This document shows, piece after piece, positions 26,432-36,456 of a DNA stretch of 64,000 nt. The DNA is from Pleionea mediterranea (GTDB taxonomy: Bacteria > Pseudomonadota > Gammaproteobacteria > Enterobacterales > Kangiellaceae). The number at the start of each line of letters is the position of its first letter. Position 1 is the first letter of the stretch. A program made the position numbers and the translations under genes. The notes beneath the pieces are model-generated. The model saw only the letters and a program-made list of their open reading frames with translations, searched no databases and was not told the DNA's origin. The stretch lies in contig NZ_QGGU01000011.1 in NCBI RefSeq assembly GCF_003148745.1, forward strand, positions 62,001 to 126,000, read 5' to 3'.

Positions 26432-26753
26432 AATTAAGCTCAAAATCATTCATGCCGCACACATCCACTGGCATGGACGCCAGTGGAAGTTATTGTCAGC
26501 CATGGAAGGCTGTCAATAACGGTGTGTTGACAGGTATGAATGATTTTGAGATACCCGAAGGGCTTAATTGTTGGAACGCAGGGCCTTTTATTCCGGGCAT
26601 CCTGCCCTCCACCTTTCAGGCCAGCTAACGCTGTTCAAATTCGTTCCCGACGAATTTGTGCCTTCTTTTTGGCTAAGCTACATGGATGTAGTGAATGCAG
26701 TTAATGCAGGAGCAATTAACTGCCAGAAAAAGAAGGTCGCCTGAAAAGGCGAA
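26432..26753. repeat. Nested palindromic element with two cloverleaf-like parts
   Basis: The 683-base gap between yheU and the hybrid kinase holds a dense series of inverted repeats. Part I (26432-26571): outer stem CAATTAAGC/GCTTAATTG, then a 17-bp stem with one mismatch (26441-26457 with 26534-26550), enclosing two hairpins (26465-26488 and 26491-26520). Next come GCAGG/CCTGC (26579-26606) and CAAATTCGT/ACGAATTTG (26637-26659). Part II (26662-26737): outer stem CCTTCTTTTT/AAAAAGAAGG enclosing hairpins at 26679-26692 and 26698-26724. Last is TCGCCT-GAAA-AGGCGA (26738-26753). Three inner hairpin loops share ATGGA. It may be a repetitive mobile element or a structured RNA. The rest of the gap (26243-26431, 26754-26925) shows nothing clear. 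Confidence 0.7.
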
Positions 26754-26925
26754 ATTGAGGCGATGAAATAAAAGTAATTGTTAATCTTTTCTTTGATTCA
26801 AGTTTTTAAAATATCGACTGTCCACTTAAATTGCGTTTTCATATTACTGCCAGATCGAATTATACTTTATACAATTTAAATCTATTCATTTGAATCGGTA
26901 CTTGAAAATAAACATGCCCCATAAC

Positions 26926-29900
26926 TTACACCATCATATTTCGTAGCCAGCTTTGCATTTTTTCAGCAAGCTTTTCCATATCAATTGGTTTAGCCAGATA
27001 GTCACTCATTCCGGCGGCAAAACATTTTTCTTTATCGCCTTTCATGGCATTTGCAGTCAAAGCAATAATTGGAATAGTTGATAAAGCTGGACCAAGCTCG
27101 CCCTGACGAATGTGCTTTGTGGTTTGATAGCCATCCATCTCCGGCATTTGGCAGTCCATCAAGATCAACAAATAATGATCGTGGGACTTCTGTTTCAGCA
27201 TATCTAAAGCCTCTACACCATTATTGGCAATATCGCTGGCAATCCCCATTTTTTTCAACATGGCCTGAGCCACCGTTTGATTAACACGATTATCTTCCAC
27301 AAGAAGCACGCGTTTACCTTCCAGTTGATGTTCTGTTAATTCATCCAGTATCAAACCGGACGACTTACGACTGATTAACGAATCTAATACTGTATTTTTA
27401 AACACCCCTTCGTCTTTAAGGGCATCGTTTAATCCATCCAGCAGTTCCGATGGTGTTGCTGGCTTGGTAATATAAGCATCAAAACTGGTATTGGAATAAA
27501 ACTTCTTCTTTTGATGCTGCTTAACCGTTGCCATAATAATTAACTTTATATCATCACACGCATTATCGTTTCTAATCGTGTTACCCAATTCATCACCGGG
27601 CAAATCTTGCAAGCTCATATCGATCAAAATAATGTCCAAAGCGGTTTTATTATCTTCTACTATTTGCAGGCCTTGTTTAGCGGATGAGGCGGTGGATATT
27701 TTTGCTCCCCATAAACTCAATTGCTCTTCCAACATCTTACGGTTGGTATCATTGTCTTCAACGATTAAAATATGTTTATTGGTTAGGTAGTGTCCGCGCC
27801 CATCCAGATTATTATGCGCTTTGTCAGCAATACCAATATTAATTTCAAAACTGAACTCACTGCCCTCGCCCGGCTCACTTTTAACATCAACTGAGCCGCC
27901 CATAAGATCACACAACTGCTTAACAATAGCCAAACCTAATCCAGTTCCGCCGTATTTACGGGTTGTTGATAAATCTTCCTGAGTAAAGGCTTCAAACAAC
28001 ATGGACTGTTTATCTTTATCGATACCAATGCCCGTGTCTTTAACGACACAATAAAGTCGATTGACACTCTCACTCTGCTGTCGGACTTCAATAAATACAA
28101 CCACTTCACCATCGGAGGTAAACTTTACACTATTACTAATAAGGTTGGTCACAACCTGACGTATACGCAGCGGATCACCAATCAGTAAGGGAGATTCTAT
28201 TTTGCTTGCATCTAGGATCAACTCAATATTTTTTTCTTCAGCTTTTATTGCCATCGACTGAATTAAATCACTGAATAACTGCAGCAGGTTAAACTCTATG
28301 TGCTCAAGTGATAACTTCCCTGCTTCAATTTTAGAAAAGTCGAGAATATCGTTAATTATATGCAATAGAGATTCCGCAGAGGAGTGAGCCAACTCAACAT
28401 GGTGCGCCTGCATTTTTTGTAACTCACTATTTTGCAGGAGGCTTAACATTCCCAGAATACCGTTCATTGGCGTTCGTATTTCATGGCTCATACTGGCTAA
28501 AAACTCACTTTTCGCGTGAGCTGCCGCTTCTGCGGCTTCTTTTGCTTGTACCAGTTGTATTTCAGTTTTATTGCGTTGATCCGTTGTATAAATACCGCCA
28601 ACTAAAGTGCCCAGCGATATTAAAAAATTCTCTTCGGCCTGTGTCCAGATACGTTTATCGTGTCGATGTTCGGCACAGATAACGCCAACAATTCCACCGC
28701 TGCCAGGAATAACCGCGTCCAGCATGGAAACAATTTTATTCGGCTTTAAATAAGCCTCAGCCATATCCTTTGTTGCTGGGTGATTAGTTGCGTCATTAAC
28801 AGAAATTAGCGCCTGAGAATGCAGTGCTTTAAAATACGAAGGATAATCTTTTAATCTTAATAACTGACCATCAGTTAATGTATCTTCTTGTCGATCGAAC
28901 AGAGATATGCATTGCAAATTTTCCAAGTTTTTATCAAACAGCCATATACTGGCCCTGTCCACATTAATGGCATGACTGACCAGCTCACTGATTACACCTT
29001 TCGACTTTTCCAGATCACCAACTAATACAGCATTATTGACGGTCAATGTCGCCAGAACTTCATTGTGGCGAGCTATGTTATCCCGTTCCAACTCATTATT
29101 CTTGCGCTCAGTAATGTCCTGAAATGAACCGACAAGTTGTGTGCATTTTCCATCCGCCACAATAGCTTCGCAACTTACCGATAACCAAACTGACTGTTGA
29201 TTATTATCAATAATTTGTAATTCGGAATCGAATCCTAGTTGATTATCGATGGATAACTGTATTTGCTCGGTCATTTCTGAGCGATGCTCTCCTGCTTTAA
29301 AGAATGACAACATCGAAGATAAGTCCGGCTGGTAATCACTGGCGACAGCAAATAGTTTTTTTGCAACATTCGACCAGTAAACGTCTCCCGAGTCTACATA
29401 AAGTTCCCATGCGCCTATTTGAGCTTGCTCGCTCATATTTTCAAGCATTTCTCGATGATGCTTGAGTTCTTTTTCAGCCAGTTTACGATCGGTTATATCA
29501 ATTGCTGTCGCATAAAGTTTATTACGCGCTAAGTCTGCCGATGCATGCCACATTAAGTCCAGATAATTGCCGTACTTCGTTTTTATTTTATTTTCAATAC
29601 CAGTGATTGGCTGGCCACTTCCTAGCGCATCGGCAACCGCTTTATTAATTTTCTTATCTTCGCTATGAACAAACTCAAGAAAAGATTTACCTATCAACTC
29701 TGATTCGGAGAAACCAAGTTTATCAACAAACGTTTGATTAACTTTTTGTAAGACACCGTTATTGTCGGTGATGCACATAAAACTGTTGGTTTGCTTAAAA
29801 AAGTTTTCCACCTCTTGTTTTGCAGATAATAGTTGCTGCTCTTGTTGCTTACGTTCAGTAATATCCCAATGAATACCAATCATTCGTTTAGGTTTACCAT

Positions 29901-31467
29901 TATCTCCCCTGTCAACCACTTTACCGTTGGTGTAAACCCATACCCAGCCGCCCTGTTTGTGTTGCATTCTAACTTCTGCACGAAAACTTTTGGTTATACT
30001 ATCCCAGTGCTGTTGAATTTTTTCCTCTGCTTGCTTTAAGTCATCAGGATGACAAAGGGCTTTCCAGGTATCGTAATTAGTTGGTGATAACTCAACAAGG
30101 TTGTAGCCCAATATTTCAGCCCAACGCTCATTGAACAATACCTGGTTCTCTTCAATGTACCAATCCCATATGCCGACTTCTGTACTATCAACAATGAGTT
30201 CAAGTTGCTCACTGTTTTCACGTAATATACGCTCTCGGATTTTTCGTTCAGTGAGATCCTGAATAATTGACCAGACATATTGTCTATCATTCGCTTCAAA
30301 CAATAGTCCATTGATTGATACAGGATATTCAGTACCATCCTTACGCTTAAACGTATCTTCATAAGGCCCATAAACACCAGCTTCCTGCATCAACTGTTGT
30401 GACTGTTGTTCTTCTTCCCCATTGGCAAACAATTTCCAATAATTAAATTGGTTAAAATCTTCCTTGCTGTACCCTGTATTTTTTTCCAAAGCGTCATTCA
30501 CATCGATAAACTGGCCAGTTTTGAAGTCGGTGAGAGCAATGCCCAAAGGCGATAAATCAAATAAAGCCATTAAACGTTGATCTGCTTGCTTTTGCTGTAG
30601 CAATGCTCGAAATAAAAACCAAAGAAAGGTAATAACGGCCGCACTAATAATGATAATAAGAAAGCGAATCGGCCAAATTACGCTGGCCAGTGACTCCCAG
30701 CCATTTTTAGGTACGACGTATATATTCCAGCCTCCGCCAGGAAAATCCAATTTAAAAGAGACGGGATCTTCTGCTAATAAATCCGCGTTGCCGCGAAAAA
30801 ACTCGCCCTTATCCCCCAGCCCATGTTTTCCTTGATAAATAACATTATATTTTGACTCAAGTTCAAACATGCCACTGTCCTGATAGACTTGCTCTATATC
30901 CAGCACAACGGACAATAATCCCCAAAAGTCTTCATTATTTTCACCGAGAAAAACCGGGATCCGCGCAATAAGCCCGGTTCCACCCTGCACTAGTTCTAAT
31001 GGCCCTGCCATTACTATGTCACCGGTATCGCGAGCCTTTAAAGCCGTTGTTTTTTGAGTAGGGTGTGTGCGGAAGTCAAGTCCTATGGCCGCTTCATTAC
31101 CTTCCAGAGGGTATACCATTTGTATGACCATATTGGGTGCAGCGCCAATATTACGTAACTGAGATGTCCTGCCAAATAAGGGTTTTGCCACCTTAGAAAA
31201 ACGCTGTTGGTCGATTGTTGGATCAGACGTCACCACAGACACCAGCCCACGTACCAGTTGCATATTAGAGATTAAGACGCCTTCCAGACGGGCCCTGTAG
31301 GTGCTCACCTCATCGACCACTTCGCTGCGGTAGTTGGCTATAACGCGCTCACGATTAATAACATCAACAACCCATGCAACGGCTATCACCAGCAACGATA
31401 AGGCCAGTAATGAAATCTGATATTGCTTTTTTCTTTTTCTGGTGCTGGATGTAGCAGTTTTTTCCAT
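26926..31467 (-). CDS. CHASE/multi-PAS/GAF hybrid sensor histidine kinase with two receiver domains
   Basis: A 1513-residue inner-membrane sensor. Approximate order: membrane helix (18-37); periplasmic CHASE domain (60-260); membrane helix (267-290); four PAS domains (300-410, 425-545, 555-665, 680-795) each closing with the DITERK-type motif; GAF (815-965); HisKA with the phospho-acceptor His in [10 protein letters not shown] (about 990); HATPase with DTGIGI and [13 protein letters not shown]; a receiver ([11 protein letters not shown], phospho-Asp in LIDMS); a second receiver ([10 protein letters not shown], phospho-Asp in [11 protein letters not shown]). No Hpt domain is present, so an external phosphotransfer protein or response regulator is needed and none is nearby. 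The periplasmic CHASE domain senses an external small molecule; the ligand is unknown. It is divergent from the membrane-protein gene. Confidence 0.93.
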   Translation of the reverse strand: MEKTATSSTRKRKKQYQISLLALSLLVIAVAWVVDVINRERVIANYRSEVVDEVSTYRARLEGVLISNMQLVRGLVSVVTSDPTIDQQRFSKVAKPLFGRTSQLRNIGAAPNMVIQMVYPLEGNEAAIGLDFRTHPTQKTTALKARDTGDIVMAGPLELVQGGTGLIARIPVFLGENNEDFWGLLSVVLDIEQVYQDSGMFELESKYNVIYQGKHGLGDKGEFFRGNADLLAEDPVSFKLDFPGGGWNIYVVPKNGWESLASVIWPIRFLIIIISAAVITFLWFLFRALLQQKQADQRLMALFDLSPLGIALTDFKTGQFIDVNDALEKNTGYSKEDFNQFNYWKLFANGEEEQQSQQLMQEAGVYGPYEDTFKRKDGTEYPVSINGLLFEANDRQYVWSIIQDLTERKIRERILRENSEQLELIVDSTEVGIWDWYIEENQVLFNERWAEILGYNLVELSPTNYDTWKALCHPDDLKQAEEKIQQHWDSITKSFRAEVRMQHKQGGWVWVYTNGKVVDRGDNGKPKRMIGIHWDITERKQQEQQLLSAKQEVENFFKQTNSFMCITDNNGVLQKVNQTFVDKLGFSESELIGKSFLEFVHSEDKKINKAVADALGSGQPITGIENKIKTKYGNYLDLMWHASADLARNKLYATAIDITDRKLAEKELKHHREMLENMSEQAQIGAWELYVDSGDVYWSNVAKKLFAVASDYQPDLSSMLSFFKAGEHRSEMTEQIQLSIDNQLGFDSELQIIDNNQQSVWLSVSCEAIVADGKCTQLVGSFQDITERKNNELERDNIARHNEVLATLTVNNAVLVGDLEKSKGVISELVSHAINVDRASIWLFDKNLENLQCISLFDRQEDTLTDGQLLRLKDYPSYFKALHSQALISVNDATNHPATKDMAEAYLKPNKIVSMLDAVIPGSGGIVGVICAEHRHDKRIWTQAEENFLISLGTLVGGIYTTDQRNKTEIQLVQAKEAAEAAAHAKSEFLASMSHEIRTPMNGILGMLSLLQNSELQKMQAHHVELAHSSAESLLHIINDILDFSKIEAGKLSLEHIEFNLLQLFSDLIQSMAIKAEEKNIELILDASKIESPLLIGDPLRIRQVVTNLISNSVKFTSDGEVVVFIEVRQQSESVNRLYCVVKDTGIGIDKDKQSMLFEAFTQEDLSTTRKYGGTGLGLAIVKQLCDLMGGSVDVKSEPGEGSEFSFEINIGIADKAHNNLDGRGHYLTNKHILIVEDNDTNRKMLEEQLSLWGAKISTASSAKQGLQIVEDNKTALDIILIDMSLQDLPGDELGNTIRNDNACDDIKLIIMATVKQHQKKKFYSNTSFDAYITKPATPSELLDGLNDALKDEGVFKNTVLDSLISRKSSGLILDELTEHQLEGKRVLLVEDNRVNQTVAQAMLKKMGIASDIANNGVEALDMLKQKSHDHYLLILMDCQMPEMDGYQTTKHIRQGELGPALSTIPIIALTANAMKGDKEKCFAAGMSDYLAKPIDMEKLAEKMQSWLRNMMV

Positions 31468-31646
31468 GAAAATCAGGTCTAATTTTTTGATATTGTTAGC
31501 TTTTAATCATAGTCGAGGCAGCGGCAATTGCCACTGAAAACCTATCATAAATTATCCTCTCAACAGCTTCTTATTGCGCGTTCTGCCGTGTTTGGTACTA
31601 TCCAGTCACAATATAAGCCCATAGACATTCTATCGACCGCTGATTT

Positions 31647-32969
31647 ATGCACATTTCTTCTCAATTGCTACTCGCCCTCTGGCAGGCTCCGAAAACTCTG
31701 TTGCAGCAAAAACACCGTTCTTTAATCTGCCTGCTGCTGTACTTATTAGTGGGTTTTGCCGTATTTGCAGGCTTCAGTTATTTGTTGCTCGATAATCAGA
31801 TAGCCCTGAAAAAAGCTGCGCTCGACTACCTGTTTCCAAAGTCCTGGCAATCTATCTCGGAAGAACTGTTTCGCTTTTTCTTTGAGTCTCAAGCGCAGGA
31901 CGTACTGAGTAACCTTATATTAAGTGGTTCGCTGGTCGTTGCCTCGATATTTTTGTTTCCCATCAAGGAGAAATATTCCGCCGCATTTGAGCGAGAACAG
32001 CATTACCCGAATGGTGTTGCCAAAGAATTTACTCTGATGATGCAAGGCATTGAAGAAACCCGCCTGTTCTTATTTTATCTGACGGCCCAAATGGTGATCT
32101 TGTGGATAGGTTACTACCCCTATTCCTGGGCCAATACCACATCCATTACACTGAGTTATCTGTTTTTATTTTATACCTTTGCACTGGATATTATTTCTCC
32201 CACCTTGCAGCGCCATCGCATCAAATACGCCATGATCAATAAACTGCTTTGTCGCAATATTGGTTTATCTTTGCTGTTTGGCGTGATTTACAGCTTGCCC
32301 GCCCTGTTACTCAGCCGCTGGATTATGACCATTGAATCGCTCAATCTTTTGGAAGTTTCGGTGATTTTATTTTTGGTAAACTTGGTATTTATTGCAATTG
32401 CGATCCCCGCCGGAACACATATCGCCAGCCGACTGCTGCCAGAAACACAACATATTCATCCAGTGTCCAGTTTTAGCAAACGGCTGGGTTACACTGTCAT
32501 GACTTTATTATTAATTACCGGACTTATTTTTCACGGTCGCCTTATTCAGTCCATGCACCATAAAAGTCAGGTATTAAAAGCAAATTACAGCATTAACTGG
32601 GACTCTATTAGCGCCAACTACTCATCACTCAGTAATCTGTTTGATGGTGAATCCTTTGGCAAACTCAGCTTTGACCTGGACATTCAAAACCCGACAGAAT
32701 TTGATCTGGTATTTGAGAACAGCCGCGTATTAATCCAGAAAGACGAGCAGCTCATCAGTGATATTAAAGTAAAAGGTTTTTCCATAAAAACGGGCGAGAC
32801 CCGAACTATAACCATGCAGCTCGATACGGTTTCAAACTTTTCATCCTTAACCGATATTGCCAGACTATTGGATGGCTGGCGCATCGAGTTAAGAATTGAA
32901 TTATTTCCGGGCATTCCATTTATTATTAATTTGCTCGACGAACCCAGAAAGCCTGACGAAGAATCATAA
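31647..32969 (+). CDS. Polytopic membrane protein with C-terminal LEA14-like domain
   Basis: A 440-residue protein I cannot assign to a named family. Residues 1-300 contain about six or seven hydrophobic segments, beginning with a cytoplasmic stretch then LLYLLVGFAVFAGFSYLLL, and ending with TVMTLLLITGLIF. Residues 310-440 are soluble and probably periplasmic, with a beta-rich pattern (LSFDLDIQNPTEFDLVFENS, then VKGFSIKTGETRTI) resembling the LEA14/WHy beta-sandwich domain. Such domains occur in stress-linked and export-associated proteins. No catalytic motif is visible. It has its own promoter region of 179 bases shared with the divergent hybrid kinase and ends 11 bases from the convergent PilZ gene. 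Function unknown. Confidence 0.8.
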   Translation: MHISSQLLLALWQAPKTLLQQKHRSLICLLLYLLVGFAVFAGFSYLLLDNQIALKKAALDYLFPKSWQSISEELFRFFFESQAQDVLSNLILSGSLVVASIFLFPIKEKYSAAFEREQHYPNGVAKEFTLMMQGIEETRLFLFYLTAQMVILWIGYYPYSWANTTSITLSYLFLFYTFALDIISPTLQRHRIKYAMINKLLCRNIGLSLLFGVIYSLPALLLSRWIMTIESLNLLEVSVILFLVNLVFIAIAIPAGTHIASRLLPETQHIHPVSSFSKRLGYTVMTLLLITGLIFHGRLIQSMHHKSQVLKANYSINWDSISANYSSLSNLFDGESFGKLSFDLDIQNPTEFDLVFENSRVLIQKDEQLISDIKVKGFSIKTGETRTITMQLDTVSNFSSLTDIARLLDGWRIELRIELFPGIPFIINLLDEPRKPDEES

Positions 32970-32980
32970 CCAATAATATT

Positions 32981-33316
32981 TTAAGCACTGGCCTGCTCAA
33001 CCCAGTAGGCCAGATCCGAATGTTCTGCATCCAATAGCTCAAAACCACATTCATAATCTTGCCCGGCTTGTTTGCACCAACGAACTTCTGCGTATAACAA
33101 CATCAGTTGGCCTTTATTATTTTCAATACACAACTCGGTAATAAATCCTACGGGTAGCTGACAGCTTAAGTGAACTCGAAGACCACTTTTTGAAATATCC
33201 AATGTTTCACACCGCTGCTTAACAGCGTGACCGGCTTCATTTTTAAAGGTCAGTTCAAAATTCACCTGAGTGCTGCGCTCCTGGCGCTCGTCTTTGCGTC
33301 GTTCGTGCTCTGTCAT
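32981..33316 (-). CDS. PilZ domain protein (c-di-GMP receptor)
   Basis: A 111-residue single PilZ domain. The N-terminal ERRKDERQERS supplies the RxxxR-type arginines, and LDISKSGLRV is the (D/N)xSxxG motif; together they form the cyclic-di-GMP site. The barrel closes with VRWCKQAGQDYECGFELLD. It lacks any fused output domain, so it probably works by binding a partner. Its start codon overlaps the stop of the upstream DUF1631-like gene by four bases (ATGA), so that protein is the likely partner. Confidence 0.92.
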   Translation of the reverse strand: MTEHERRKDERQERSTQVNFELTFKNEAGHAVKQRCETLDISKSGLRVHLSCQLPVGFITELCIENNKGQLMLLYAEVRWCKQAGQDYECGFELLDAEHSDLAYWVEQASA

Positions 33317-35085
33317 GATGTACTCACCGCCTGTCGTTTTAACCGCTGTGCGGCGACTATTTGCTCCATGGTTTGCTCATTCGATTGCTGACTGGCTAAC
33401 AACTCCAGTTTGCCATCGACCATTAGTGTGGCCATTTCTTCTGGCAACCACTGAGCAACTTTTACGCCTCTTTTATTAACAAACACCAATTTTCCGGTTT
33501 GTTTTAAACGCAACACAAACTTAATCAAAGTAGCGTCATTTGCGTGATCAATAAAGGTTGATCCCGGTGCTAATAATTTGAGCTGCTCGATAATTGACTG
33601 CTTTTGCTCGGCCTGTTTTTGCAGTATTGCCTTTTCTCGAGCCCGTTTTTCTGCCTGACGTTTCGACTTTTTAATTTCAAGGCGTTCTTTACGCGATGCT
33701 TCAAGTCGAGCTAACAGTTTGCGCTTTTGTTGCTGCTTTTGTTTGTCCGTTAACTGTTTGTTAATGGCCTGAACTTGTGCACCAATATAATTCGAAAGTT
33801 CACCCAGCTTTTGTTCCAGTTCACTGTGTAACGAAAAGGGTTTCAATTTTTCGGTTTCGATCAAATCATTTGCCACTTTAAACGATAAACTGTCGACCCT
33901 AACGCCAGAATAATTAACCAACACCAGCTTTTGATAGCTCATATTACGATCAATAACCCGACAATGCAGAGATTTATCGGGCAAGTGATAGTTGAACCAT
34001 GAACCACTTTTGCAATGAAGGATCACCTGTTTGTAAGTTTCTTTTACGCTGTCTGAAGATTTTATTTCGTTTGAGCCGAAGCTAACCCACTCATTCTCCG
34101 GTAAAGCTTTACCTTCCATTATATCGATATGATGTTGCTCTAACCGGTCCAGAAAACTGTCCATCACCGCATCATCAATAACGATACTGGAGAACAACTC
34201 TCTTATTTGACTTCTTAAAGGTGAGATGGTCGATGCAAAAGCTTGCTGCACCTCTTCGGCCGTGAGCAATTTAAAACTATCCAGCAACTCACTGAGTAGA
34301 CTTGTTCCTGCATTTAGTGCTTCATCAGGACTGTCATTTTTCAATAAAATCAAATGAAACAGTCGATGCCAATGTTCACTAATAAACACATTTACCCATT
34401 TCGGGATCCTATGTTGCTGCAATGTTGATTTAATTAATTGCTTGGCATCATCGGATGCGGTCTGGTTTTCGTGCTGTTGCTTCTCAAAAGCGATCACCCT
34501 TTGTTCAAAAGGCAATATCTTTTTTTGAAACGCCTGATACACACCGGTTAACTGATGCTGCAAGTCGACATAGTGTTGAGGGTCGGCCTGAGACTCCACC
34601 ACTTTTATCAATAATTCACCAAACTCATCGATGACGTGATCAAAAGTTCGACCGGCATGAGCATCGTAGGGTTTTAATAGCCGCGATAAAAACTCCAGCA
34701 GCATCTGGAATTCATTTGGGTAATGCTGCTCTGAATATTGCAGCAGCCAGCTTTTCATAAACCAAAGATGCAAGCTCTGAGCAAAAGGTAACTTGTTTTG
34801 CTTAAGTGATTCCATCGGGATTAATTGAGCAAGCAGGACTTCGGTAAGAGTATTTAGCAGATAGAGTTGGGGGTATTCTTTTAAAGCCCGGTTTGGTAAT
34901 GCCGAATCATCTTCTTCATCAGTGGTTTTAATAAAGGATTGCCATAAGGACTGATCGCTTACCAGTCGTTTGGCATCCTGACGTACATCACCCGAATATT
35001 CAGGATCAATGGCGGTAACAAACAAATTGAAATATTGATGCAAATGCTGGTCAAGCTCAGTAAAGCTGACTTTATCGCCTGTCAT
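33313..35085 (-). CDS. DUF1631-like protein paired with PilZ
   Basis: A 590-residue cytoplasmic protein, mostly helical. The C-terminal region has two related beta segments: SGSWFNYHLPDKSLHCRV followed by KLVLVNYSGVRVDSLS (about 365-410), and FVLRLKQTGKLVFVNKRG followed by VAQWLPEEMATLMVDGKLEL (about 520-570). These resemble the tail of DUF1631 proteins, which are associated with cyclic-di-GMP control. A Lys/Arg/Gln-rich coiled coil (about 445-505) separates them. No enzyme motif is visible. Translational overlap with the PilZ gene suggests a two-protein effector. Assignment to DUF1631 is moderate because the protein is shorter than usual (700-800 residues) and the N-terminal half is weakly conserved. 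Confidence 0.6.
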   Translation of the reverse strand: MTGDKVSFTELDQHLHQYFNLFVTAIDPEYSGDVRQDAKRLVSDQSLWQSFIKTTDEEDDSALPNRALKEYPQLYLLNTLTEVLLAQLIPMESLKQNKLPFAQSLHLWFMKSWLLQYSEQHYPNEFQMLLEFLSRLLKPYDAHAGRTFDHVIDEFGELLIKVVESQADPQHYVDLQHQLTGVYQAFQKKILPFEQRVIAFEKQQHENQTASDDAKQLIKSTLQQHRIPKWVNVFISEHWHRLFHLILLKNDSPDEALNAGTSLLSELLDSFKLLTAEEVQQAFASTISPLRSQIRELFSSIVIDDAVMDSFLDRLEQHHIDIMEGKALPENEWVSFGSNEIKSSDSVKETYKQVILHCKSGSWFNYHLPDKSLHCRVIDRNMSYQKLVLVNYSGVRVDSLSFKVANDLIETEKLKPFSLHSELEQKLGELSNYIGAQVQAINKQLTDKQKQQQKRKLLARLEASRKERLEIKKSKRQAEKRAREKAILQKQAEQKQSIIEQLKLLAPGSTFIDHANDATLIKFVLRLKQTGKLVFVNKRGVKVAQWLPEEMATLMVDGKLELLASQQSNEQTMEQIVAAQRLKRQAVSTS

Positions 35086-35541
35086 AAATTAAACACCAAC
35101 ATAGTCTATGAACACCTTAATCCACTGCAAGATCTTTGCAAAAAAAACTGAAATAGCCACTTAACACCCATTAGGATCACATCAGTTGCCCGTGTGAATG
35201 GCTTATCACTGAACGGTGCGATAAGTATAGTCAGCCAATTGCAAAATCCCAGCGCAAATAAAATTTAGTCTTAAAAACAAGCAGTTAAACATTGCTATTC
35301 GTTATATCTTGGTAAATGACACCTTGTTGAATGCGATATTCCATGAAGCCCCTGTGATCTGGCTCACAAGACTGTCAGATATCTCTTACAGGGATTAGAT
35401 TTTTTGGCTGATATGGTCAAATATTAATCTGCGCTACAGTTAACTCAAGACTTAAGGAAACTCTTCCTTTAAATCTTACGATAAAGAAAACGCAATTTTC
35501 GACATCGATTAATGACAATAAGCAACCGTGGGAGCAGTACA
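35086..35541. other. Intergenic region with a CRP-type site
   Basis: About 450 bases upstream of both the DUF1631-like gene (minus) and a small Cys-pair gene (plus). It holds a perfect CRP/Vfr-type palindrome at 35353-35368 and a weak CTGTCA/TTAGAT promoter candidate (35373-35401) after it. No RNA gene or longer ORF was seen. Confidence 0.5.
35353..35368. promoter_or_regulatory. CRP/Vfr-type binding site
   Basis: TGTGATCTGGCTCACA is an exact TGTGA-N6-TCACA match to the CRP consensus. It lies just before a CTGTCA (35373)/TTAGAT (35396) promoter candidate with a 17-base spacer, which would place the site near -47 for plus-strand transcription towards the small gene at 35542. It could also act on the DUF1631-like gene on the other strand, about 270 bases away. 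Confidence 0.7.
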
Positions 35542-35763
35542 ATGATGTTCAGCAATGATAATAGTAGTCACCACTGGGTTACCTTCACTAAAGGACGTAT
35601 TCACGTAACAGGTTGTTCAAATTGTGGGCAAGTGTTAATGCCTACCAATGAAGACACCTCCTGTCATAAAGTTCCGGTTACCGACAACATGCTTGTCAAT
35701 AAAGGTTTCCGCATAACAGGCGCGGTACAAACTGCTGCGGCTCAAAGCCCAACTGCCGCCTGA
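35542..35763 (+). CDS. Small protein with a CxxC pair, unknown function
   Basis: A 73-residue ORF starting at a double ATG with a GGGAGC ribosome site nine bases before; an upstream in-frame ATG at 35512 lacks one. The protein reads through a beta-like segment (HHWVTFTKGRIHVTG) into CSNCGQVLMP and a further Cys, then a low-complexity Ala/Thr/Gln tail. The Cys pair could bind metal, but a full four-ligand site is not visible. No signal peptide. A perfect CRP-type site lies 170 bases upstream, which supports a real, regulated gene. I do not recognise a family, and a chance ORF cannot be excluded. Confidence 0.5.
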   Translation: MMFSNDNSSHHWVTFTKGRIHVTGCSNCGQVLMPTNEDTSCHKVPVTDNMLVNKGFRITGAVQTAAAQSPTAA

Positions 35764-35880
35764 CCCGAATAATCAGGTTACTCAGCTCGAAGCCTACAAA
35801 GCAAAACACCCGGTTGCTCGACTCTGTTCATTAACCTTGTTGAATAAGACACATCGTTTTTGAATAGAGCTCAAAGCAAC

Positions 35881-35904
35881 GAGGGCTAACGAGGGCTAAC
35901 GAGG
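35881..35904. repeat. Short tandem repeat, 10-bp unit
   Basis: The unit GAGGGCTAAC occurs twice and is followed by a partial third copy (GAGG). A TCATTCAT/ATGAATGA hairpin follows at 35914-35936. It lies in the 693-base gap between the small Cys gene and greB. The section from 35937 to 36122 shows nothing I can name. Confidence 0.6.
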
Positions 35905-36122
35905 AATAAAAATTCATTCATCGCATCTATGAATGACTTTACATTAAACTTGCTTAGACGTATTCGACGCTCTTCAATAATCAATCTGTTTGCAGACGGT
36001 TTGCTCTAAATGGTTTCTTCCCGCACTAACTCCCCGTTATAACCTAACTCAAATCAGTTAATCACCTTTATTATTGCTAAGTCCTCACGTACCATTAGCG
36101 GTTAATTTGCTTTTAAGTCATC

Positions 36123-36435
36123 AGAGCGTGTTTATCTGTCATTATTTGAGATGCAAGCGGTTATTTTATGACACAACTAGGCTGAGGGAATGATGAATAG
36201 TTATTCTCGACTTTGTCTCCTGAGTCGTTCTACCTCCTACGCCCTGTAGTCGTATTTGGATGACCGATAACGCAGTTGTGTCATAAAATAACCCCTGCCC
36301 GAAGGGTTGAGGCTAAAATTAAGCCACTCTTTGTTGAGAATTTCTTATTTAGAATAACTAAACCTCAAAATTCACGCCGCGATTGGCTTAATTTTGGCAC
36401 TCAACATCTTAAATAATGAAAGATAAACTCGCTCT
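36123..36435. repeat. MITE-like element with 31-bp terminal inverted repeats
   Basis: The 31-base ends (36123-36153 and 36405-36435) pair with 28 matches, starting AGAGCG and including TTTATCT and TCATTATTT. Inside are two arms. Arm A has a perfect 20-bp inverted repeat (36159-36178 with 36274-36293; GGTTATTTTATGACACAACT). Arm B has a 14-bp stem (36312-36325 with 36385-36398) enclosing shorter TTGAGG/CCTCAA and GAATTT/AAATTC pairs. There is no ORF. No clear target-site duplication was found. The element ends 22 bases before the greB ATG, so it forms the greB leader or promoter. A 21-base copy of the terminal repeat occurs at 51515. Confidence 0.75.
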
Positions 36436-36456
36436 AGCTACTTAGTATGAATCAGT

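Noticed and set aside
26365-26628. An 87-residue open frame in the gap between yheU and the hybrid kinase
   Set aside because: It lies across the nested palindromes of the structured element, has no ribosome site, and its composition reflects the inverted repeats rather than a protein.
35881-35904. CRISPR-like array
   Set aside because: The 10-base unit occurs only two and a half times with no spacers.
36123-36435. Complete insertion sequence
   Set aside because: There is no transposase frame of useful length on either strand inside the inverted repeats, and no clear target duplication was found.
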